Of a stretch of DNA of 64,000 bases, positions 55,764 through 64,000 are shown piece by piece. The notes under the pieces are model-generated. The model saw only the letters and a list, made by a program, of their open reading frames with translations, was not told the DNA's origin and made no database searches. Source of the stretch: Agapetus fuscipes (lineage: Eukaryota; Arthropoda; Insecta; Trichoptera; Glossosomatidae); the NCBI GenBank assembly GCA_951799405.1, contig OX637332.1, positions 19,721,001 through 19,785,000 of the forward strand. The letters are read 5' to 3'. A program made the translations under genes and the position numbers. The stretch's first letter is position 1. Each line of letters opens with the position of its first letter.

Positions 55764-58700
55764 AAAGGGTTAATGGGAAGGGGCAACCGTTGACCCGCGC
55801 TGGAGAGGCCCTGAAATCTGCTGCTACTGTCGCAACCGTGAAAGGAAAAGCCAGCAGCATTTTTATCAATGGCATAATAGATGGAGTAACTCGTGAACTA
55901 CTGGTGGACACGGGAGCAACCAGGACAATTCTGAGACGCGACATAGTGGCACGAGGCAAACAGATTGCACCAACAAAGTGGTCTCTGCACACCGCCACGG
56001 GAGAGTCAGCACAGGTGTATGGGGAGACGATTGCCACCTTCCAAATTGGCAGTACCACTTTTGATCATCGGACATTGGTGGCCAACATTGAAGAAGATGT
56101 TATATTGGGAATGGACATACTGGACAGTTTTGGGTGCAGCCTGAATTTAAAAAAAGGTGCCATTAAAATTGAAAATGAATAAGTCATCCTGCAAAGACGG
56201 ACGAAACTGGCTGCACGTGTTATCCTAGCAAAGAATACCGAAGTGAAGGGGCGATCTGAAATGATAGTGAGTGCGCGCCTGGATTCCAGTAGTATAAATG
56301 ACCAAATCTGTATGATAGAACCAGAGAACATGGACAATGTTAACAAAGGAGTCATGGTGGCAAGAACAGTGATTCGCGCACAGGAGACCATTCCTTTCAA
56401 GATCATGAATGTGAACAGCTACCCAGTTAAAATGAATGAAGGTTTTGTTTTGGGCAGATGTGAGAGGATAACTTCCATTGTGCAACAGATGACAAACATG
56501 TCATGCGAAGGAAGAAAATTGTCAACACAATTGGAAACCCTGGTCCACGACGCTTCCCAAGGTCTAACCGAGGAAAACAAACGGAGAGTGAGGAGTTTGA
56601 TCTGCCGCTACCAGAACATTTTCGAGGACTCTAATGGCCGTCTGGGAAGAACCAAGGTAGTGCGATATAGCATAGACACTGGAGAAGCAAGACCAATAAA
56701 ACAGGCTCCAAGAAGACTACCCTTTGCAAAGCGGGAAGAAGCTGGCAAGATCATCAAAGACATGAGCAAGGATGGCATCATAGAACCATCAAGTAGCCCT
56801 TGGACATCCCCGGTGGTACTGGTGAAAAAAAAGGATGGTACCACGAGATTTTGTGTGGACTACAGACTGCTCAACGATGTTACGAAAAAGGATAGTTACC
56901 CTCTGCCAAGGATTGACGACACCTTGGATACATTGGCAGGATGCACCATTTTTTCCACATTGGACCTGAAAAGTGGCTACTGGCAAGTTGAATTGGATGC
57001 CAAAGATAAGGAGAAAACTGCATTCTCGACTGGATCTGGACTTTGGCAGTTCACCGTGATGCCATTTGGCTTATGCAATGCCCCCGCCACGTTTGAAAGG
57101 CTGATGGAGAATGTGCTGCGAGGACTGTCATGGGAAACCTGCCTTGTATACTTGGATGACATCATTATCTTGGGAAAGGACTTCAACCATCAGTTGAGAA
57201 ATCTGGAGCAAGTTTTCGGGCGACTACAAGACGCTTTACTGAAGCTCAACCCGAAGAAGTGTAACCTGTTCAAGAAACAAGTAAATTACCTAGGACACAT
57301 AGTTTCTCAACGTGGAGTTGAGGTTGACCCTGCCAAAATCAAGGCAGTAAGAGACTGGCCCGTGCTGAAGGACAAACATGAAACTAGGAGTTTCCTGGGG
57401 CTGTGCACTTATTACAGGAGGTTTGTGCCAAGATTTGCGGACATTGCAAAACCGCTCACCAAGCTTACGGAAGAAAATACTCGCTTCCACTGGAGTGATT
57501 CCTGTGCACAAGCATTTGAAGAGCTTAAGGGAAGATTAACAAGTGCCCCAATCTTGAGCTACCCACGAAAAGATGGAAAGTTCATCCTGGATACCGACGC
57601 TAGTAATGTGGGGATAGGAGGTGTCCTTTCCCAAATACAGGATGGGCATGAGACTGTTCTGGGTTACTTCAGTAAAGTGCTTTCCAAGCCAGAACGAAAT
57701 TATTGCGTGACCAGACGAGAGCTTCTTGCCGTGATAAAATCAGTGGAACACTTCCGCAAATACTTGTACGGGAGAAAATTCACACTACGGACTGATCATG
57801 CTGCACTGGTTTGGCTTCTGAAATTCAAAAATCCAGAAGGGCAAGTGGCTAGATGGATTGAAAGGCTCCAGGAGTATGATTATGACTCCGAACATAGACC
57901 TGGCATGCTTCATCGAAATGCGGATGCATTATCCAGACGACCATGCGCCGGTGACTGCAAACATTGCAGCAGGATGGAGGACAAGGTAGCAATTGTCCAA
58001 AGGACGACCACTGAAGATGAGGACTGGCAAGATGAGAAATTGGCGCGAGACCAACTGAATGATCCAGACTTGAAGTATGTGATGGAATGGGTGCGAGAAG
58101 AAGAAAGGCCAACCTGGGAAAAACTCGCCCCCTTATCACCAACTGTCAAGGCTTATTGGGCTCAATGGGGATCCATAGTGATAGAAGGAGGGCTTCTGAA
58201 ACGAAAGATCGAGAAGGAAGATGGCACACTTAGAAGGAAGCAAACCCTCGTACCGAGGAGCCGAGTACCGGAAATCCTTGGACTGCTGCATGGAGGAACT
58301 TCTGGAGGACATCTAGGCGTTAAGAAGACGCTGGAGAAAGTGAAAGAGCGATTTTACTGGATCAACTGCAGCGAGGACGTCAAAGATTGGTGCCGAAAAT
58401 GTGTAACCTGTGCATCGGCCAATGGACCGCAAAGGAAAAAGCGAGCACCAATGCGTCAGTACAATGTTGGCAGCCCCTTTGAAAGAATTGCCATCGACAT
58501 AGCTGGCCCATTCCCTGCAACTGAGAAGGGTAACAAGTACATCATAGTGGTGATGGATTACTTCAGCAAGTGGGTGGAAGCTTACTCAATCCCTAACCAA
58601 GAGGCCGTAACCGTGACTGAAGTTCTAGTTACCGAATTTATCAGCAGGTTTGGCGTACCCCTGGAATTACATTCTGATCAGGGAAGGCTAGGGATGTGAG

Positions 58701-60557
58701 CGGCTAGGGATCTACAAGACCAGGACCACTGCGCTTCATCCGCAGTCTGATGGAATGGTGGAAAGGATGAACCGTACCGTGGGGAGGTACTTAGCCAAAG
58801 TAGTGTCTAGCCATCAGCGGGACTGGGACCGACACCTTCCTTTGTTCTTATTGGCTTACCGGTCGGTTGTTCAGGAAACGACGAAGAAAACTCCCAGCAG
58901 CATACTGTTTGGGCGAGAAATGCGACTTCCTTGTGATCTCAAATTTGGCCGCAAACCAGGTGAAGACCTAGCCGGAGAAGACTATGTGACAGACCTTCGC
59001 AGGAGGCTGGATGACATCCATGATCAGGTCCGCATGAACATCGGGGAAGCCAGCGATCAAATGAAGGAGCGCTATGACACCAGAGCTGACAACATGGGGT
59101 ACAAAGCTGGTGACTGGGTGTGGCTTTTTGACCCCAAGAGGCGCCAAGGATACTGTCCTAAACTTCAGCGTTCCTGGGACGGGCCGTACGAGATCTTGGA
59201 GCGCATCAACGATGTGGTCTACCGCATAAAGAAGAGACCAAACGGAAAACCAAGGATCGTGCACTACAATAGGGTATTTGCAATAGTGAGGAATATGATA
59301 AAAAGTATATTATTTTGATAGATTTCGAAAAATCTAATAATAATATGTTGATTTGAAGCCGAAAATATTTTTTTTCGATTTTATATTTAAAAAAGAAAAT
59401 ATAGGTTTTTGGATAAGTTTTTAAACGGATGTGAGATCTGCTTCTTGTATTTCGGGTAATGTGACGTCATATGTTGACGTCACGTTCTTTTATTGACATT
59501 CCATACTCTGTTAACTTGTGTTGTTGACAACAGAAACAAGTGAAAACAACAAAAACAAATGATATGTTCTTAAAGAAACACACAAACTTCTTGAAAAAAC
59601 ACATCCGCAATGGTGTAAACATGAAAAAGCGATGCTTGAATGACATTAATGTGAGGGCTGTCAGTTGATACGGCGATGTTTACAAGACCGTGACGTCACG
59701 CGAGAAAATTTCATCTAGTAGCGTTTTGGCGCGAAAATTCAAAGATCGATTTTAAAATGCTTATAACTTTGCTAAAAATACAACTAAAATTAGAATTCAA
59801 GAAGTTTTGGGCTAATAACGCATAAAAGAATTTAAATCACAAAAAAAAGAAAAATGTGAAAATACCCTATCGCCTCTCACCATACCTAGGCGATAATGAT
59901 GACGAACCAGCCCAAAAAGTACGACAGTGCGTCGCATCCGGAAGATCACCAGCCTTTGAGACGTTTTGGGAGAACGCGAATGCGGGACAGAAGTTTCGCC
60001 ATGGAGTGACCACAGAAGTCCAGAAGGACTTATTTGAGGTCACTCGGGACCACACGCTGGCATGCAGTGTACCGGAAGATCTGGATATGTCTAGAGGAAT
60101 TGCACGGGTCTTCCGATACAAGTTCGGAGAACCGCAATCCTCGAGCCGTCAGCAAGGAAGAGCTCTGAGACTACCGAAGGGGCGTCAACAAGCATACTGC
60201 CTGGTTGTCCCGGATTCCAACAACCTGGAAGATGACTACAAGGCTTTGTGGGACGGCCTTGTTGAGCTGCGTGACTACATGCTGGAGGATCAGCAGGCGC
60301 GTCTGGCAATACCGAAGATGGGTGGCGGCCGCGCTAATCGAGACTGGTGGATAATCCGGAGTATGATTGAAGCAGTGTTCTCGGGAGTCGGCATCAGCGT
60401 CATGGTGTACTGCGAGCAAGCGCAGCTGAGAGCCAGTGGGGAGAAATCCGTGGACTGCCACTTCTTCCGGACCACAGGGTGTCGACGTGGATCAGCATGC
60501 CCATACCAACACAGAGTCAAGACTGTTCCGGGACGAAACAGTCTAGGTGGGGGGTAG
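55718..60557 (+). pseudogene. pol: pol of Gypsy element 2, with macro domain and CCCH finger still open
   Basis: Protease part 55718-56182 ends at a TAA where the intact copy has Glu. RT, RNase H and the start of integrase are open at 56243-58699. At 58687-58693 about 30 nt of the integrase core is replaced by 7 nt that copy the neighbouring CTAGGGA, destroying the region after the second catalytic Asp. Integrase resumes at 58755. A 598 bp MITE splits the frame at 59271-59868. The C-terminal part from 59876 is open: macro-like domain at 60003-60413 and CCCH finger at 60456-60512. The protein differs from element 1 at roughly 16 of 229 positions there, few of them in the macro core. Confidence 0.92.
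59271..59868 (+). mobile_element. 598 bp MITE (AGGGTATTT ends) inside Gypsy element 2 pol
   Basis: Inserted between integrase and the macro domain. The empty site is visible in element 1 (CACTACAATCGCCTC). Ends AGGGTATTTGC and GAAAATACCCT, flanked by AT on both sides. Same length as, and over 98% like, 36910-37507. Confidence 0.9.
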
Positions 60558-61035
60558 TGTTATGTAAATATAAATATTGAAATAAGTATGGGTAGTTATA
60601 GTTATAAGAATCCTCATAAGTATTGGTGGGTAAGATCGATAATTGTGTTATAAGTGTAGAATTCTCTAGGCTAAGTAGGTATTTGTTATAATTATAGGAA
60701 TTCTGTCTTGCATTGTGTGGGTAGGAATCATAGAATAAAATACGTGCAGCATCGAGAAATAATAATTACTATGTCTTTCTGGAATTGTCTAGCAACTATA
60801 GGATCTAGACTATACTGCTTTAGAGAGTATAAAAGGGTGCAATTGGCCTGCAGGGCCAGCAGTATCATACGAGACTTACAAACACATAGACCTAACTTGA
60901 GCAGTGAACAGAAACCCAGTGGAATAGTCGAGAAACCTTTGTAAAAATAAATTTTGTAAAAGTGTAAAATAAATAACTGTATAAGAAGACCTGTGCATTT
61001 TAATTTGAAAGACTTTTGAACCCAATTTCGTAACA
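60558..61035 (+). repeat. 3' LTR of Gypsy element 2
   Basis: 478 bp, preceded directly by the purine tract GGTGGGGGGTAG that also holds the pol stop codon. Confidence 0.95.
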
Positions 61036-61205
61036 GTATATTGGGGTTTTGTTGAGTTTTTTGTACAAACGAAAATGCAACTGTGAAGTTTTTTGTTCTC
61101 TTTCTAACTAATGACCATTTTCGGAAGTAAGTTGAGACAGATATATATATATTTATGTCTATTTTCGTTAAAATAACTTCTTGTCCACAGATGTTATTCG
61201 TCAAT
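61036..61205 (+). repeat. repeat R3, right part
   Basis: GTTTTTTGTACAAACG, TGAAGTTTTTTGTTC and an AT run match the second half of 18828-19190. Confidence 0.75.
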
Positions 61206-61495
61206 GGTCGGTTGGGGGAGGGGGGGGGGGGTGTGTGGAACGCGTTTCAAAATGTTTGGCCATAATATCCATTGACTAATAACATCATAATATCTGTCGA
61301 AAGTGAGGGGGGGGGGGGCTTGCGATTTGCTACGTAAAAATGTTGGCTTCCAAACCCAACCAGCTTAACTGTGAGGGGCAAAGTCATATTTGCCAAAAAA
61401 TATCGTTTTTGATACTTACCGAAAAGATAAATACAGATATTTGTCAAAAAAATATCGGTACTTTAGAAAAATCGATATATTTCACCCATCCCTAG
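61205..61495 (+). repeat. repeat R4, second copy
   Basis: Shares TTGCTACGTAAAAATGTTGG, two G runs and ATCG blocks with 38985-39380. Confidence 0.65.
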
Positions 61496-61581
61496 TGCGA
61501 AACATGCTTCCGGCCATAGATAAGTATACTATAATACTACGTATTATAGATGTGCCACTGAACCCTGTTTCAGTGCATTAT

Positions 61582-61866
61582 GGGGCGTCCACACGCTTGC
61601 CAACCATTCACAAGTCAAGCGCACAGTGTGTCGTCTAGAACATGCTAGCTGGACAAAATTTTGTCTAATGGACTCATTTTGTCCAGCTAGCATGTTCTAG
61701 ACGACACACTGTGCGCTTGGCTACAAGGCAAGCGCACAGTGTGTCGTCTAGAACATGCTAGCTGGACAAAATTAGTCCATTAGACAAATTTTTGTCCAGC
61801 TAGCATGTTCTAGACGACACACTGTGCGCTTGACTTGTGAATGGTTGGCAAGCGTGTGGACGCCCC
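61582..61866. mobile_element. 285 bp palindromic MITE with four alternating arms
   Basis: Outer inverted repeat GGGGCGTCCACACGCTTGCC. Flanking ATTAT on both sides (61577-61581, 61867-61871). Inside, the block GCACAGTGTGTCGTCTAGAA...GGACAAAAT appears four times, alternately direct and inverted, so two hairpins lie within one larger hairpin. Confidence 0.85.
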
Positions 61867-62114
61867 ATTATGTAGGAAAAACAAGGTATATGGAAATAGT
61901 AAAAAGAGTCATCTATACTTCGGGGCGTAAGGTTTTTGTACAAACCCCCCCTGGGGACTTCTTCTTCTTCTTAAAAAATATATTTTTTGTTTCTGCCATA
62001 CTTATTTCACAAGAAAAACAACGTTTTATTACATAGATATATTTTTTATTAACATTTTAAGGAGTGAATTATAATACAAATTTACAATAAAATAAAGCTT
62101 GTACATTCTAAAAT

Positions 62115-62330
62115 CTAAATCTAAATTGGATATGTACCATTTAAGATTCATATTAAACAAATTCCCACAAGCAGACATGTACCATTTCGCGCTAACACAT
62201 GCCGCATGTGGACCTACAATCTAAAAACCCAATCTCAAGTGAACATAAGCCCTGCAACTCTTGCCGACCTTCCCTGAAACAGAGGTGACATTGGCAAAGT
62301 GAACCATTTTTTACACTATGGGTGATACAT
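62115..62330 (-). repeat. R1 repeat
   Basis: Tail TCTAAATCTAAATTGG, CATTCCC-type 3' block, core GACATTGGCAAAGTGAACC. Confidence 0.82.
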
Positions 62331-62373
62331 TATTGTTATTGATACGTGATTACATTAATACATAATATTTTAG

Positions 62374-62700
62374 ATAGCTCAGTTGGTAGAGTGCTTGCAT
62401 TCCATGTCGTGAGCTGGGGTTCGAATCCCACCGAGGCAGGGTGTCAGAAATGATTATCCGTTTCGGTGTTTATTTCAAACCTCAAATCAAAATACCGGCA
62501 AGGTTTACTCAGCCTTAACCAGAAATGAGAACCAGCCTCTCGGGAGCTGGGAAACCCCCACTTCAACTGAAGAGGTTGGCGTAAGGCCGACCCCCTTACC
62601 TGTAAAAATAAATAGGTTCCACTCGCCACATGCGACCCTTTCGGGGATAACGCGGCAAGATGTTACACTATATGTGAAGCTTAGTTGCGTTTTTTTTTTG
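62374..62700 (+). mobile_element. SINE-B (tRNA-derived), second copy
   Basis: A box TAGCTCAGTTGG at 62375-62386, B box GGTTCGAATCC at 62418-62428, then the same body as 28099-28429, ending GCG plus a T run at 62690-62700. It would look like a tRNA gene to a scanner, but lacks a pairing acceptor stem and is dispersed. Confidence 0.88.
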
Positions 62701-62967
62701 TCTATGAAGAATAAAGTGAATAAAATATTATGGTATAAACTTGAAACAATTATTTTTATGTCTTTTGGAGAAAATAGTTCAATGTTTTCTCATTATAATA
62801 ATCAAACTATTTAACTTACATAGTTGAATTTCTAACCTATTTATGGTTTTACCCAAAGTTTCCATTTAACCTAATAACTCGTCGTAAAATCAAACAGTTT
62901 TTAAATAAAATTTTACACTTTCACATTCACTTTCATGATCTGTTTTATCTGATGTATTACTTTTGTG

Positions 62968-63116
62968 TTATTGCAGGTCAGACCATGGTCCATTTGCAAC
63001 TTTTTTATCTGCCGACGTTTCGCTTTCACGGCGTGGTGGTATTTTAATGGGGTTGGTCGTTTTCAGTGACTGACTGGTAGTATGATGAAAATTGTGGGAA
63101 TCGGAAGAATCGATTT
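62968..63116 (-). CDS. possible terminal exon of an unknown gene
   Basis: Unique sequence between repeats. A good acceptor (ATGTTTCAG after a T-rich tract) is followed by 49 codons, hydrophilic and rich in Ser, Thr, Arg and Lys, ending WSDLQ then TAA. It resembles a disordered protein tail rather than transposon code, and no similar sequence occurs elsewhere in the window. Upstream exons would lie beyond 64000. I do not recognise the protein, and a chance open frame is possible. Confidence 0.3.
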
Positions 63117-63195
63117 CTGAAACATAAATAAAAAAAGAAGAATTAGTTTATGGGTTCAAAATTTGCAAGAAAGAAGGAAGGTCTAAGATAATATT

Positions 63196-64000
63196 GTTTT
63201 TCTACTCCCATTTGGTAATTTACTAATTACAAAACGGCTAACGCAATCACAATGCCATACATTTCTACACCCGTTGCATAATGTTACATTATGCAACCAG
63301 TAACCGTGTTAAAATGAACATGTGCGCATGCGCATTGTCAGAATTGGAACCATTTTTTAATTTCAAATGTCAACCTTGTATGGGGGTATGAAGACCTGTC
63401 AATCCAAGATGGCCGCAAGCGATCAGCTGATTAGACTTCATACAATATTAGTGATATTCGGTAGGTAGGAATTACCGTGGTGATGAGACTTTCAGCCCTG
63501 TTCAGATGAAAATAAATAAGAATATTTATGTGTAGAGTCAAATAAAAATTGTTAATATGTAGTGCTAAAATTTATCGAATTTATTTATCGGATTGCTCCA
63601 AATAAAGCTTTCCTTTTTTCAATGGAAAATAAAAGGCTTGAAAGGAAAACAATACAAAAAATTTCACCGCAAAAAATAAACAAACTCAAAAAGTTACTTG
63701 GTTAATAGGTGAGTATGAGGTTGATCACCTATGCTGTACAAATTTGGTTCACCTGCCAATACAACTGCAGGGCATATGTTTATTTGAGTTTTGGGTTTGA
63801 ATGATTAAGCTTATATGCAGGATGTAAAAGCGCGACCTTATACATATGTGTCGGCTTGTGGGCATGAATTCAATATGAAACCTAAATATAATTTATTTTT
63901 ACAACTTAGGTTAGATTAGATAATCGAAGGGAATGATAAATCACACGTTTTGACAAAGGTAAGGTTTTAATTACTTCAAATGGACGAGTACATTATAATG
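63196..64000 (+). repeat. composite repeat R2, copy C, cut by window end
   Basis: Starts at TCTACTCCCATTTGG and runs to the last base; the R1-like part is at 63700-63920. The middle ~150 bp differs from copy A. Confidence 0.75.

Larger units (their letters stand above)
51969..61035 (+). mobile_element. Ty3/Gypsy retrotransposon, broken second copy (element 2)
   Basis: Same family as the 42335-49509 element, opposite strand. LTRs of 478 bp at 51969-52446 and 60558-61035 differ at about two sites. Target duplication GTAT (51965-51968, 61036-61039). Lesions: 1.31 kb DNA transposon in the leader (52969-54281), one-base insertion in gag, nonsense codon at 56180, 23-nt net loss at about 58687 in integrase, and a 598 bp MITE at 59271-59868. 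Its LTR is clearly divergent from that of element 1, so this is a sister subfamily. It interrupts another dispersed repeat whose uninterrupted copy is at 18828-19190. Confidence 0.96.

Noticed and set aside
62373..62438. tRNA gene at the A/B boxes
   Set aside because: No pairing acceptor stem and the same sequence with the same 250 bp body occurs at 28099-28429; it is the head of SINE-B.
1..64000. CRISPR array, bacterial operon or prophage
   Set aside because: No repeat-spacer periodicity, no ribosome-binding sites or operons; spliced introns and animal retroelements throughout.

Overview
This is an AT-rich, intron- and transposon-dominated animal nuclear segment, almost certainly arthropod and probably insect. 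The reasons are spliced introns, Ty3/Gypsy, DIRS, CR1/L2-like and RTE-like retroelements, hAT/mariner/MULE-like DNA elements, tRNA- and 5S-derived SINEs, and frequent TAGGTAGGTACC-type runs. The order cannot be fixed from sequence alone.

One host gene can be read completely: Arl5, an ARF-like GTPase of 179 codons in five exons on the minus strand (ATG at 28774, stop at 11431). Its exons carry under 0.6 kb of coding sequence. The roughly 17 kb of introns hold copies of a ~230-300 bp repeat (called R1 here), a composite ~1.25 kb repeat (R2), a mariner-like element with giant inverted arms, 5S-derived SINEs and solo LTRs. A possible terminal exon of an unknown gene is at 62968-63116 (minus), and a broken THAP-domain exon is at 49611-49871.

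Layout. 1-5200: R1 copies (one inverted pair), a LINE fragment and a perfect hAT MITE. 5235-11018: a DIRS-type tyrosine-recombinase retrotransposon with inverted terminal repeats and an internal complementary region, interrupted by a 617 bp solo LTR and carrying an in-frame 186 bp triplication. 11431-28774: Arl5. 29888-32935: tandem array of ~410 bp R1-based units. 34151-38070: nested inverted-repeat DNA elements (53 bp outer arms, a 2.3 kb MULE-like element with a zinc-finger remnant, and a 598 bp MITE). 38222-38872: 3' end of a CR1/L2-like LINE. 42335-49509: an apparently intact Ty3/Gypsy element (minus). 51969-61035: a second, broken copy of the same family (plus), with two DNA transposons inside it. 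61582-61866: a four-armed palindromic MITE. 62374-64000: a SINE, the orphan exon and an R2 copy cut by the window end.

The most notable system is the Gypsy family. After protease, RT, RNase H, integrase and a GPY/F-like module, Pol continues into a TARG1/OARD1-like macro domain and then a CCCH zinc finger. The reading frame ends inside the polypurine tract, directly against the LTR. Both copies keep this extension. Second is a SINE whose head is 5S rRNA-like followed by a tRNA-like unit, with a 3' tail shared with the CR1/L2-like LINE in the same window. This is the AmnSINE1 plan, here in a probable arthropod.
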